In this document: piece after piece, positions 32,584-40,373 of the stretch
Layout of the letters: each line of letters begins with the position of its first letter
Position numbering within the stretch: position 1 is the first letter of the stretch
IMG/VR virus record: IMGVR_UViG_3300021061_000028
Coordinates: 1-44,088 of that record
DNA length: 44,088 nt
Reading direction: 5' to 3' (one strand)
From: a virus
The notes under the pieces: generated by a model
Database searches by the model: none
The model's input: the letters and a program-made list of their open reading frames with translations, nothing else
Told to the model about the DNA's origin: nothing
Position numbers and translations under genes: made by a program

Positions 32584-35178
32584 ATGAAGAAGCTCCTCCT
32601 CATCCTCGCGCTTCTTTCACCAGGTATCGCCAGCGCGAGCTTGGTGGACTCGACTTCAAACAGCGGCTTCTCCACCTCTCCTATCTGCACCGTGCCTACC
32701 GGGGTTGCTGCCAACGATATCGTCATCATGACCGCCACCGTGGAAGTGGGCGCGGCATTTGACCCTGTAGACCTTCCCACCGACTTCACGGAGATTCAAG
32801 AAAACGATGTCACCGCTGACGGCCAGACCATGTGGCTCGGCTGGAAACGCCTCACGGGCGCAGATTCCGGCTCATACACCTTCGGCTCGGTCACAGACGG
32901 CGGGTCAAACCGAGAGTGGATTTGTCAGGCATACGCCTTCACAGGAAGGGATACCACCAACGACCCCGTTTCCACCGCGAATGTAAGTAACACGCTTAAT
33001 TCCGACCCCGTTACCGTCACCGCGACCGGCGTGACGGCGCTGAATGGCGATGACTTGCTTTGGATTTCCGCGCCGGACGTCAACTCCGCAAACGTTGGTG
33101 ATGGACACAGCGCCGTGCCCGCGAACTTCACCGAACTCGAAGACGTGGAGAACGTGTGGTCAAACCTCGCAGGAGCCAACCGCGACAACGTGAGTGCCGG
33201 GGCCACCGGAAACTTGAGTGGAACGTTCGAGCTTGCGAGCAACCAAGCGGGATGGGCGGCGTATCTCGTCAGAGTACCCGGCGACAGCCTTTCCATAGAC
33301 CAACAGGCGTTCCGCTTTAGAAACGATGACGGGTCAGAAAGCACGGCCACCTGGCTTGCGGCTGAAAACGCCCACATCACCCAACCCATGATGACGAACA
33401 CGCGGCTTCGTCTTCAGGCCAGCACCACCGGAGACTTGCCCTCATCCGCGTACCAACTCGAATACAAGCTCTCCACAGACTCGACATACAAGTTGGTGGG
33501 CACCACCAGCCCTTCAATTTCCTTTGTCGCCTCCTCCACCCCAGTCGGCGATACGGATAACAGCGCCGCCGTTTCTTTCCCTACCGGCGTACGCGCGGGT
33601 GATTTGCTTGTTCTAGCCGCCTCCCACAAAGCCACGACCACGACCGCCACCATCCCTACCGGATGGACGCTCGCCACACACGCGATGGGCGAGTCGGGTT
33701 CCGCTGTAGCCGACTCTGGCGGCGCACGCGTGACCGTCCTAGTCAAAGAAGCAGACGGCTCGGAAACCGGGACGCAAGACCTCGCCGTTCCAAACGATAA
33801 CGTCACCTACGCTCAGATGACGGTCTTCAGAAAAGGCACCGGCCAAATATGGAGCTACGAGGCCGTGGGCGCCTCCGACAACTCGGGAGGCACCGCGTGG
33901 AGTGCGGCTACTACCACCGCCTTATCGGTGAGGCCAGGGGACATTGTGCTCCAGGCATCAGGCTTCAACACCGATGCGCGAAACTACAGCGCACAGGCCA
34001 TTACGATGACGGGCGTGACCTTCGGGACAGCGGTGGAAGTCGAGGACGGCGCGGGCACCACGCTTGGTCAGGACACCGACCTCAACATCTCCTACCACCC
34101 CGTCACAGCCGGAAGCGTCTCGGTAGCCCCGACCTTCACCATGACCGCATCAGGAAGCACCGCCACCGCGCCAGCGGGAGGCACGGTCATGCTCCGGATC
34201 CGGCAGACAGACGCGCCGATTCAGTTAAAAGCATCAGCCAATATCACCGACACAGGGGAAGACACCACCGCGCAGCTCTCCGTACCGGGAGGGAAGTCGT
34301 TCACGGCAGGGCGTATCAATGACACCGAAAATCCGGCAGACCCGGTAGACCTCGCCCTCGACCACTACTCCGAGTTCGAGTGGAACCTGCTAGCCACCTC
34401 CACGGCAAGTAACGGGGACATCTATCAGTTCCGTCTCACGCAAAACGGCGCAGCGTTTGACACCTACAACGTCACGCCGCAGTGGACGATAGGCGGAGGC
34501 GGCATCTCCTTCGATGCGTTTACGGTAGGTACGAACGGGACAGGCAACCTCTCGTTTGTCCACGTTCCAAACGGCACGCCGCGCGGGGCGCTCTGCCACA
34601 TCACGCAATTCGGCTCTGAAGCCGATCAGGTATCGGGCGTGACCTACGGCGGCACTGCCATGACGGAAGTAGCAGGTTCACCCGCGCTTCAAGTCGGCGG
34701 GGAAGTGGACGCCACCTACGCGTACTTCCTCGGCTCAAGCGTGCCCACCGGAGCGCAGACCGTCACCGCCACAGTTTCCGGCGCAGCCACCAAATCCATC
34801 GAGTGCCTGACCGTCGCCGCTGAAGCGGATACGGAAGTGCTCGATTCGGAAGTCATCAACTCCACCTCGGCGGCTAATCCCTCCGTCACCCTCTCGGCGA
34901 GTTCACGGAAGAACTTTTCATCTATCAACTTCCTTTCTGGGCACGATGACCCATCGAGCATCACCCCGCTTGCTAACTGGGCGTCACGCAATGAAACAGA
35001 CGGCGGGTCTATCTCGCAGGGAACGTACACCTACAACATCCTCGGCACATCCGATGTGACTGCCGGATGGACACAGACCGCAGAAGATGCGCTTGGTATC
35101 GCCGTTGCCATTGCGGAAGTACAGGCGGCAGCCGCCGCAGTCGCATCAGGCATACACGACATCTTCTTCTTTGACTGA
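32584..35178 (+). CDS. Very large beta-repeat surface protein with signal peptide
   Basis: From ATG 32584, 864 residues. KKLLLILALLSPGIASASLV is a signal peptide. The body consists of related beta domains of about 100-180 residues, each starting with a phrase like GVAANDIVIMTATVE or GVRAGDLLVLAASHK and containing PTDFTEIQENDVT or PTGWTLATHAMG and a Trp/Gly strand. Five or so stretches of Thr/Ser/Ala linkers join them. It ends before a holin-like gene. It may be a receptor-binding fibre, or a surface adhesin made by the lysogen. Confidence 0.65.
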   Translation: MKKLLLILALLSPGIASASLVDSTSNSGFSTSPICTVPTGVAANDIVIMTATVEVGAAFDPVDLPTDFTEIQENDVTADGQTMWLGWKRLTGADSGSYTFGSVTDGGSNREWICQAYAFTGRDTTNDPVSTANVSNTLNSDPVTVTATGVTALNGDDLLWISAPDVNSANVGDGHSAVPANFTELEDVENVWSNLAGANRDNVSAGATGNLSGTFELASNQAGWAAYLVRVPGDSLSIDQQAFRFRNDDGSESTATWLAAENAHITQPMMTNTRLRLQASTTGDLPSSAYQLEYKLSTDSTYKLVGTTSPSISFVASSTPVGDTDNSAAVSFPTGVRAGDLLVLAASHKATTTTATIPTGWTLATHAMGESGSAVADSGGARVTVLVKEADGSETGTQDLAVPNDNVTYAQMTVFRKGTGQIWSYEAVGASDNSGGTAWSAATTTALSVRPGDIVLQASGFNTDARNYSAQAITMTGVTFGTAVEVEDGAGTTLGQDTDLNISYHPVTAGSVSVAPTFTMTASGSTATAPAGGTVMLRIRQTDAPIQLKASANITDTGEDTTAQLSVPGGKSFTAGRINDTENPADPVDLALDHYSEFEWNLLATSTASNGDIYQFRLTQNGAAFDTYNVTPQWTIGGGGISFDAFTVGTNGTGNLSFVHVPNGTPRGALCHITQFGSEADQVSGVTYGGTAMTEVAGSPALQVGGEVDATYAYFLGSSVPTGAQTVTATVSGAATKSIECLTVAAEADTEVLDSEVINSTSAANPSVTLSASSRKNFSSINFLSGHDDPSSITPLANWASRNETDGGSISQGTYTYNILGTSDVTAGWTQTAEDALGIAVAIAEVQAAAAAVASGIHDIFFFD

Positions 35179-35179
35179 T

Positions 35180-35437
35180 ATGACCCCCGACCAATTCCAG
35201 CAGTTTCTAGAACACAACGAGCGCAGTACGGCTGAAGCTATCGAGAAGTACGTCAACGGAGGGATACGCACCGTCACCAAGACCCTCGAAGACCACATCA
35301 CCAAACATGACGCATTCATGGAAGACGTGAAACCCATTCTCCAGGCGTACCAAGGTGGCAAGGTGTTTGGCGAGCTACTGAAATGGGTGGCAGGTTTGGG
35401 AGCCGCGTATCTCGTGCTCAAAGGATTTTTCAAATAG
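35180..35437 (+). CDS. Holin-like protein with C-terminal membrane segment
   Basis: 85 residues from the ATG at 35180. The first 60 form a charged helix (DQFQQFLEHNERSTAEAIEKY, LEDHITKHDAFMEDV) and residues about 64-82 (LLKWVAGLGAAYLVLKGFF) one membrane segment. The layout matches tail-anchored class III-type holins or phage proteins next to lysins. It opens the lysis gene cluster. Confidence 0.6.
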   Translation: MTPDQFQQFLEHNERSTAEAIEKYVNGGIRTVTKTLEDHITKHDAFMEDVKPILQAYQGGKVFGELLKWVAGLGAAYLVLKGFFK

Positions 35438-35442
35438 GAGGT

Positions 35443-36315
35443 ATGCGAAACGGCTTTAGCCCAGACCTAGAAGAGCAGCACATCGAAGAGACCGACTGGA
35501 TCTTCGGCACGTCGTCCCCACCGTGCATTGCTCTCATTCCTGAAGAAGAACGACTGAAGTACCTGCCCATAGGTGAAGTCCAGCGGGGCCGGGACGACTT
35601 CATGGACTGCGCTACTCGCGGTCCAATAAACATCGCGGAAGCCAAGTTCACCTTTCTTTACCGCCTCAATCTCCTCACGGCTGAAGAGAAGGAGTGGTTT
35701 GATCGCTGGGGCTATGTCGTGTGGCGTGGTGGTCTTCCATGGATAGAGTTCAGTGACCGCTACATCGCCATTCTCTCGGGTACCACCAAATTTGGAAACT
35801 CGATGAAAGCACCGATTGATGCCATTCATTCGTATGGCCTCATACCTAAGTCGATGCTTCCGGCCTCACCAGACATGACGCTCGCGGAGTACCTTGACCG
35901 CACCAAGGTCACACGCGCCATGGAAGAGCTTGGCAAGCACTTCCAGTCTCGCTTCACTATCTACTATGACAAGGTCATCGACTTTGATACGACCGGGGAC
36001 ATGGAGGTTAACGCCGGACACGCCTGGCCGAGTCCCAAGAACGGCATCTACCCTCGCAACGATGGCCCTTTCAATCACGTGTGGGCCAACATCATGAAGC
36101 CCCGTTACACCGTCTATGACAACTACATCGACTCAGTAGATGGCGATTTCATCAAGCGACTCGCCAAAGACTACCGGCTCGTTGACCACGGGTATCGCCT
36201 CTTCATCAAGAGGAATGAGGTGAAGGTCTCGCGCAGCTACCTAGACCAGCTCATCTCCGCGCTCTTCCGCGGCGACCTTAGCGAGGTTTGGCGGCTTATT
36301 GCACAGAAGCCATGA
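35443..36315 (+). CDS. Papain-like cysteine peptidase (probable peptidoglycan or fibre-processing enzyme)
   Basis: The start at 35443 has GGAGGT immediately upstream. The 290-residue product has QRGRDDFMDCATRGPINIAEA (candidate catalytic Cys in DCATR), FSDRYIAILSGTTKFGNSM, HSYGLIPKSMLP and later AGHAWPSPKNGIY with the candidate His, an order like C1-type or papain-like peptidases of phages. Next to holins and lytic enzymes it could be an endopeptidase for the wall, or process proteins. The stop overlaps the next start (ATGA). Confidence 0.55.
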   Translation: MRNGFSPDLEEQHIEETDWIFGTSSPPCIALIPEEERLKYLPIGEVQRGRDDFMDCATRGPINIAEAKFTFLYRLNLLTAEEKEWFDRWGYVVWRGGLPWIEFSDRYIAILSGTTKFGNSMKAPIDAIHSYGLIPKSMLPASPDMTLAEYLDRTKVTRAMEELGKHFQSRFTIYYDKVIDFDTTGDMEVNAGHAWPSPKNGIYPRNDGPFNHVWANIMKPRYTVYDNYIDSVDGDFIKRLAKDYRLVDHGYRLFIKRNEVKVSRSYLDQLISALFRGDLSEVWRLIAQKP

Positions 36316-36848
36316 CGTACCTTCACCTGATGAGCATTTTTTTAGGACTCGCGGGGGCCGCCTCGCTGTTCTTCTTCCGGAAGGGCGGCATATACAACCC
36401 CGAAGCCACTACAAGCCCCGTAGAGCACTCTTTGCCGGAGACAAAGCCGTTACCACCAAAAGCAGCACCAGAGGCACCTAAAGCGACCCTCACCAACCTC
36501 TGTCTCGCCATACGGGACTTCGAGGGGGTACCAGGGAATGCCAACTACCGAAACAACAACCCGCTCAACTGCAAATACTTCGAGGGCGGCTACCTCCCTA
36601 AGTACGGGAATGTGCGCTGCTCCCCTGCCGGATTCGCCATCTTCCCGACGTATGAACTCGGTTGGCTGTACGGCTTCAACATGCTCAAGCAGAAGATCGA
36701 GAAGCATCCCGACTGGACCCTCTTTGATCTCATTGAGAACCATGCACCCGCCGCTGACCACAACCCAGTAGCTCGCTACACCACGTTCGTAGCCAATCGT
36801 CTAGGTGTGCATAGTTTCTTCCGCGTTAAAAACCTCGTGCTAGTTTGA
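36312..36848 (+). CDS. Membrane-anchored muramidase-like endolysin
   Basis: 178 residues starting in the ATGA overlap. A hydrophobic N-terminus (LHLMSIFLGLAGAASLFFF) may be a signal-anchor-release segment. A Pro-rich linker follows. The domain TLTNLCLAIRDFEGVPGNANYRNNNPLNCKYFEGGYLPKYGNVRCSPAGFAIFPTYELGWLYG has the N-x-NNP and FEG patterns of a lysozyme-like family, with Glu of DFEG a candidate acid. It is encoded between the peptidase and a small holin-like gene. Confidence 0.6.
   Translation: MTYLHLMSIFLGLAGAASLFFFRKGGIYNPEATTSPVEHSLPETKPLPPKAAPEAPKATLTNLCLAIRDFEGVPGNANYRNNNPLNCKYFEGGYLPKYGNVRCSPAGFAIFPTYELGWLYGFNMLKQKIEKHPDWTLFDLIENHAPAADHNPVARYTTFVANRLGVHSFFRVKNLVLV
36837..36843 (+). promoter_or_regulatory. 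GCTAG motif inside the end of the endolysin gene
   Basis: GTGCTAGTTTGAATAGC shares GCTAG-N2-TGAAT with the sites at 7665 and 9675. It lies only about 12 bases before the next ATG, so it could not be its promoter unless a leaderless mRNA is made. Confidence 0.25.
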
Positions 36849-36853
36849 ATAGC

Positions 36854-37042
36854 ATGAGCACCACAATAATCGCCGTAGTAGTACAGCTTTTATCAATAGG
36901 TTTGCCCTCTCTCGGAATCACTGTCGGTTCAGAGGAACTTACCAGCGCCATCCAGACGCTCGCCATAGTCGCCTCTGGCCTCTGGATTTGGTTCAAGCGT
37001 GTCCAAGTTGGAGACGTAAACCTAGCTGGCCTCCGCAACTAG
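36854..37042 (+). CDS. Small two-helix holin-like membrane protein
   Basis: 62 residues. TTIIAVVVQLLSIGLPSLG and ALAIVASGLWIWFKR-type segments form two membrane helices with a basic C-terminal end. A TTG at 36845 in frame gives three more residues. It lies between two murein-active genes, matching a class II holin. The weak ribosome site suggests low expression, as expected of a timing protein. Confidence 0.6.
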   Translation: MSTTIIAVVVQLLSIGLPSLGITVGSEELTSAIQTLAIVASGLWIWFKRVQVGDVNLAGLRN

Positions 37043-37065
37043 GGTCCTCATGTAGTACCCGCGCC

Positions 37066-37434
37066 ATGCTCGGCGCAGTGCTCGCGCTCATGTTCCTGCC
37101 GAACTTCGCTTCGGCGGATGTGACTGTCGCGCAGCTCACACTCGACTACTCGACCACTACGCTGCGAGCTTATGCAGCACAGGTTGCGCGGGATCATGAT
37201 CTTGACGCCGCCCGCTTTGTAGCTGTCATCAACTGCGAAAGCAGCTTCAGATGGGATGCCGTAGGTGACGCTGGCACCTCTCTCGGCATTGTCCAGCTTC
37301 GGTTTCCCGAACGTGACTGGAGAGTATCTAGCTCAACGGCACTAGATCCATACCGCGCTATAGAGGTTATGGCAGATGCGTGGACAAAGGGACTAGAGAA
37401 CCGCTGGAGCTGCTATGCGCTCACGCGCAACTAG
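37066..37434 (+). CDS. Secreted lytic transglycosylase-like enzyme
   Basis: The start at 37066 gives LGAVLALMFLPNFASADV, a signal peptide with ASA cleavage. The mature 105 residues hold RAYAAQVARDHDLDAARFVAVINCESSFRWDAVGDAGTSLGIVQL, the SLT-like ES-x-F...G--G-Q core with the Glu of CESSF as the catalytic acid, followed by LDPYRAIEVMADAWTKG and SCYALT. A Sec signal would place it in the periplasm. It may aid lysis or DNA entry. A similar fold variant is familiar from metagenomic bins. Confidence 0.65.
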   Translation: MLGAVLALMFLPNFASADVTVAQLTLDYSTTTLRAYAAQVARDHDLDAARFVAVINCESSFRWDAVGDAGTSLGIVQLRFPERDWRVSSSTALDPYRAIEVMADAWTKGLENRWSCYALTRN

Positions 37435-37437
37435 CAC

Positions 37438-37485
37438 CGTTTGTCAAACGTGAGAACCGTGCACAGTTCGCGCGTTTGTCAAACT
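37438..37485. promoter_or_regulatory. Two copies of palindrome CGTTTGTCAAAC
   Basis: CGTTTGTCAAACG (37438-37450) and CGTTTGTCAAACT (37473-37485) are 6-bp inverted repeats with a one-base centre, spaced 35 bases apart. A partial match GTCAAAC is near 38060. Tandem palindromes like this are usual operator sites, here at the end of the late genes. Confidence 0.5.
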
Positions 37486-37721
37486 GGCTTGTCGTTTTTC
37501 CCCTTTTATCCCCGTTTTTCCCGAGCCAGAGGGCCTTTGAAGCCACCAATGTTTTTCCTTAAGAAGGAAACACAAAAAAATTATGGGTTCGTTGTTGCTT
37601 CTCGTGTGCGTCAGGCGTAAAACGACAAATGCGTGATCGAGCACGTTCGATCGCGTACCGGCGATGCAGCTTACATAAGCGCCGGGCGCTCGCCGGGTAA
37701 CTCGGGCGCGAGGCAACAAAG
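37486..37721. other. AT- and repeat-containing gap without a gene
   Basis: This stretch holds two CGTTTTTCCC-type direct repeats (about 37495-37530), an inverted repeat GATCGA/TCGATC (37635-37652) and a possible 17-aa peptide frame that I do not support. Together with the neighbouring palindromes it looks regulatory. No convincing coding sequence is seen. Confidence 0.4.
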
Positions 37722-37889
37722 ATGAACGCAGTACGTAAACCGCAGGACCGTAGTGAAGTGTGTGTCACCGATCCGGATGAGCTGGCAGCGTGGGCTCTGT
37801 ATTTCCGGGTCTCGGCCAAAGCTCTGATCCAGGCAGTTGAAGCAGTCGGAAAAGAGCCGGACGCCGTTGCAGCGTACCTGGGGGTGTAG
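37722..37889 (+). CDS. DUF3606 family protein
   Basis: 55 residues: PQDRSEVCVTDPDELAAWALYF, RVSAKALIQAVEAVGKEP, VAAYL matches the DUF3606 pattern (DR--V-V-DP-EL--WA--F-VS---L--AV--VG) that is widespread in Proteobacteria and sometimes carried by phages. It is likely a small helix-turn-helix-like protein. No function is known. A weak ribosome site precedes the ATG. Confidence 0.7.
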   Translation: MNAVRKPQDRSEVCVTDPDELAAWALYFRVSAKALIQAVEAVGKEPDAVAAYLGV

Positions 37890-37913
37890 GATGCCTGCCC
37901 AGAAAAAGCGAAA

Positions 37914-37940
37914 GGGAATCGCGCCAACGATTCCCTTCGA
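37914..37940 (+). terminator. Hairpin after the DUF3606 gene
   Basis: GGGAATCG (37914-37921) and CGATTCCC (37928-37935) form an 8-bp stem followed by a short, weak T-rich tail (TTCGATT). Probably a transcript end, backed by the stronger hairpin 40 bases downstream. Confidence 0.5.
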
Positions 37941-37976
37941 TTAAAACTAGCCTCTGAGTGACTGCTTTCCCACCTT

Positions 37977-38000
37977 CCCCGGCCTAGTGCCGGGGTTTTT
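37977..38000 (+). terminator. Rho-independent terminator
   Basis: CCCCGGC (37977-37983) and GCCGGGG (37989-37995) with a CTAGT loop and TTTTT. It separates the DUF3606 unit from the gene at 38162. Confidence 0.88.
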
Positions 38001-38161
38001 CTTCTTAGATGTATCCGTATCCGGATAACAGCCGTACTTTCGCGCAAACAGTCTAGTCTGTCAAACAATAGCTTCACGGACCTATCCAGTGGAAGCGGCG
38101 GAATCCTACGTTCAAGCGCCGCCTTATGTAGGTCCGGGCAAACCTTTCTGGAGGTCTCACC

Positions 38162-38518
38162 ATGACTGAAAAGGAGCTTCGGGCGCTTATCGCTGGCGGA
38201 CACCAGCCAGAGACTTTCATCTGGCGTGTTGACTTCGACGATGACCGGCCGTGCGAATGGGCCGTGGTTGCCGACGACCAGGACATGACCAACGACGACG
38301 GCACTCGGCGCCACTTCGCGAAGCTCGCGGAAGTGACGATCCTGTTGTTGAAAATGGGCGTCACGAAGTTGCACTATCAAGGCGCCGAGACAAAGATCAA
38401 CATCGTCGAAGCCGTTGAAGGCGAGTATCAGGAAATCGATGGCCTCACCGACGAAGCGATCAAGGAGTCAATGGTCCGCGCGGGACTGAAGCCCGAGGAC
38501 GACGCGGAGAAGGGCTAG
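38162..38518 (+). CDS. 118-aa acidic protein of unknown function
   Basis: The ribosome site GGAGGTC is 8 bases before the ATG. The protein is soluble and acidic: ELRALIAGGHQPETFIWRVDFDDD, EWAVVADDQDMTNDD, AKLAEVTILLLKMGV. It is the last rightward gene before the leftward operon. The acidic charge and small size would suit an inhibitor or DNA mimic, but this is a guess. No family recognised. Confidence 0.65.
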   Translation: MTEKELRALIAGGHQPETFIWRVDFDDDRPCEWAVVADDQDMTNDDGTRRHFAKLAEVTILLLKMGVTKLHYQGAETKINIVEAVEGEYQEIDGLTDEAIKESMVRAGLKPEDDAEKG

Positions 38519-38708
38519 ACGGCCAGAGGCAGGGAGCTACTCGCCGTGATATGCCGAGCATCATCGCGGACCAGCGCGATGCCCAAAAAGTGCCGGCACG
38601 GCGGAACCGTATCGCGACATGAGGGGCCGCGTCACCGGCGATAAATAACCCCGTGCTTTCGCAGTCGCGGCGTCGAGGCTCCCTCCCTCTACCCACCTAC
38701 GCACACTC

Positions 38709-39020
38709 TCAGTTCTGCGACAAACTCGGGTCAGGCATTCCCGCACCGCCACACTCGCGACCAAGACCAAAGAATCGTCTATGACTCTGCTCCTTGGTCG
38801 GATGTTCTTCACACACCCATCGAATTGACGGGTCACTCCACGGCGGTACTCGGAATGGATTGATAACCGCGTCAACGATGGCGATGCTTTCGGCCATACC
38901 TACTAATTCCGAATTCACATCCTTCATAGCACCGCTCTTGTCCTTCTCCCCGTACCGTTCGTAAACCACATGCGCGAGAAAACAGAGTCGGTCGAACTCA
39001 TCCTTTGTGACCTTCCTCAT
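38709..39020 (-). CDS. Last gene of the leftward operon, unknown
   Basis: 103 residues. The start at 39020 has GAGGT just upstream. VTKDEFDRLCFLAHVVYERYGEKD and a C-terminal GLGRECGGAGMPD, no known motif. It is at the distal end of the leftward operon (42509 to 38709) of recombination genes. No terminator is clear downstream, in the 190-bp gap to 38518. Confidence 0.6.
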   Translation of the reverse strand: MRKVTKDEFDRLCFLAHVVYERYGEKDKSGAMKDVNSELVGMAESIAIVDAVINPFRVPPWSDPSIRWVCEEHPTKEQSHRRFFGLGRECGGAGMPDPSLSQN

Positions 39021-39036
39021 ACCTCAGTTGTGCGGG

Positions 39037-39336
39037 CTACGGCGTCTGATAATCATTGAGGCGTAGCTCCTTCAATTCGCGCATCAGGTCGGCCACTCGC
39101 TCGATGTCCTGAATCGGAACTTGGTGCCCCTCCTCGTAGCTATAGCCCTCCTCATTCAACCACTCGACATACATGTCGCCGTCGGGGTTGAAGTTAATGT
39201 GAGCAAACCCGCTGCGAAGTTCAATAGAGAATGCTGCGTTGTATTTCGCCAACACGTTCACGAACGTCTTTCTTGGCTTCGCTGGCTCCTTTGATATCTC
39301 CTTTTTCATTTTGTCTTGGTAGTTAGTTTGTCGCAC
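39037..39336 (-). CDS. 99-aa protein of unknown function
   Basis: GTG start at 39336; an ATG at 39309 gives a shorter version beginning MKKEISKEPAKPRKTF. The residues EIRSGFAHINFNPDGDMYVEWLNEEGYSYEEGHQ suggest a beta sandwich followed by a helix (IERVADLMRELKELRL). No family recognised. Tightly placed between neighbours in the leftward operon. Confidence 0.6.
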   Translation of the reverse strand: MRQTNYQDKMKKEISKEPAKPRKTFVNVLAKYNAAFSIELRSGFAHINFNPDGDMYVEWLNEEGYSYEEGHQVPIQDIERVADLMRELKELRLNDYQTP

Positions 39337-39357
39337 AACCTGCGCTGTGCGTAATTG

Positions 39358-39486
39358 CTAATGCGCCCCCTTTGCCTTCTTATAGGCGAGATCCGCTACC
39401 TCGTTCAAAGCCTCCTCTAGCCAATCGGCCGTAATGCGCCTTGGCCGATTGGCGATCTTGTCCCTGATGAGCTGAGCGACGGTCAT
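39358..39486 (-). CDS. 42-aa helical microprotein
   Basis: The ATG overlaps the upstream stop (ATGA at 39486-39483). MTVAQLIRDKIANRPRRI, TADWLEEALNEVADLAYKK is a basic then amphipathic helical peptide. A much longer open frame upstream is antisense or out of frame to the gene at 39483-39770 and is not supported. May bind a partner in the recombination operon. Confidence 0.55.
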   Translation of the reverse strand: MTVAQLIRDKIANRPRRITADWLEEALNEVADLAYKKAKGAH

Positions 39487-39770
39487 AGCTTTGCAAACTC
39501 CTCCGTCGTGATCCGCTCGCCGGTCAGCGGATGCCGAACGTAGTCCACCGGCTTCGGTGGCTTCTCGACCAGGCGATACATATGCACGTTGGAATTGTGA
39601 GCTGATCCGCACCGGCCGTCGCACTTCATCGACTGGAATACGAACCCCTCGCGATTCATCTCTGAGATCCTTTTGCGGAAGTCTCGGATGAAGAAGATAG
39701 CGGTGGAACATACCCATTCGCCGCTTTCGTACAGCTCGAATATTCGTTGCTTCTGCGGAGAGAGCTTCAT
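39483..39770 (-). CDS. 95-aa protein with a helix-turn-helix-like region
   Basis: The start at 39770 has GGAGGT directly before it and overlaps the preceding stop (ATGA). LSPQKQRIFELYESGEWVCSTAIFFIRDFRKRISEMNREGF is a winged-helix-like pattern, followed by KCDGRCGSAHNSNVHMYRL. It may be a small DNA-binding regulator within the operon. Function not established. Confidence 0.6.
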   Translation of the reverse strand: MKLSPQKQRIFELYESGEWVCSTAIFFIRDFRKRISEMNREGFVFQSMKCDGRCGSAHNSNVHMYRLVEKPPKPVDYVRHPLTGERITTEEFAKL

Positions 39771-40111
39771 ACCTCCGTGGTTAGCCCCGTCTCCTTCTCA
39801 AACTGCCCAGGCTCGAAGTGCGGCCAGTCCGGTGCCTCAAATCCCTCCAAGCTTTGTGCGAGGTGGCGCGTCAGCACTTCCTCCACCCGTCCAACCTCGC
39901 CCCTCGCCAGCTCAGTCGTGGACCGCTTGCCGAACATCGCCTCTTGAATCGGGCGCCAGAGCTGCTCCTTCGCCGCTTCTGGAGTCCACGGGATCGAGAC
40001 GCTGGGCTTGAGTACCTTCCGCTGGTCGAGGCCGGCTGCGTTCAATGCATCTGCCAGCATCGTCAGCCATAGATGGAGCGCACGATTCTGCCGATCGGTG
40101 CGCTGTGTCAT
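39767..40111 (-). CDS. Conserved phage protein, possible recombination mediator
   Basis: 114 residues: RTDRQNRALHLWLTMLADALNAAGLDQRKVLKPSVSIPWTP, EQLWRPIQEAMFGKRSTTELARGEVGRVEEVLTRHL. This is a common phage family that I have seen near annealases and single-strand-binding proteins. Role unknown; a NinB-like or loading function is possible. The ATG overlaps the stop upstream, and its own stop overlaps the next ATG. Confidence 0.7.
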   Translation of the reverse strand: MTQRTDRQNRALHLWLTMLADALNAAGLDQRKVLKPSVSIPWTPEAAKEQLWRPIQEAMFGKRSTTELARGEVGRVEEVLTRHLAQSLEGFEAPDWPHFEPGQFEKETGLTTEV

Positions 40112-40371
40112 ACCCCGGTGAGATGTCGGAACATGGCTCCGAACGACCTAGCGTCCTTGCACTTCTTGAAAAGCTGCCAGATCTCCAGCTTTGACTTGCC
40201 TTGGAGTCCCTTGCCGATATGGCCGCGGCTCATCTCTCCAAACTTCTTCACACCGAACGGCGTGTTGATGCGCTCGTAGAAGGCGTCAACTGCCTCTTCC
40301 CACTCACTCCGTGGCGCCTTCCGCCCTGGTTGAGCGGTATATCGACCCATGATGCCGTCGGGAATCTCCAT
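40108..40371 (-). CDS. 87-aa helical protein
   Basis: Basic, helical: EWEEAVDAFYERINTPFGVKKFGEMSRGHIGKGLQG, KSKLEIWQLFKKCKDARSFG. No family recognised. Its stop overlaps the next ATG, so it is coupled to the downstream gene in the operon. Confidence 0.6.
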   Translation of the reverse strand: MEIPDGIMGRYTAQPGRKAPRSEWEEAVDAFYERINTPFGVKKFGEMSRGHIGKGLQGKSKLEIWQLFKKCKDARSFGAMFRHLTGV

Positions 40372-40373
40372 GG

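Noticed and set aside
37563-37620. A 17-aa leader-peptide frame
   Set aside because: Spacing to the purine-rich stretch is poor, and no downstream gene would need it.
37559-38380. A 273-aa reverse-strand open frame
   Set aside because: It is antisense to the DUF3606 gene, two terminators and the start of the 38162 gene, and its sequence is low-sense Arg/Ser-rich, typical of a shadow frame in GC-rich DNA.
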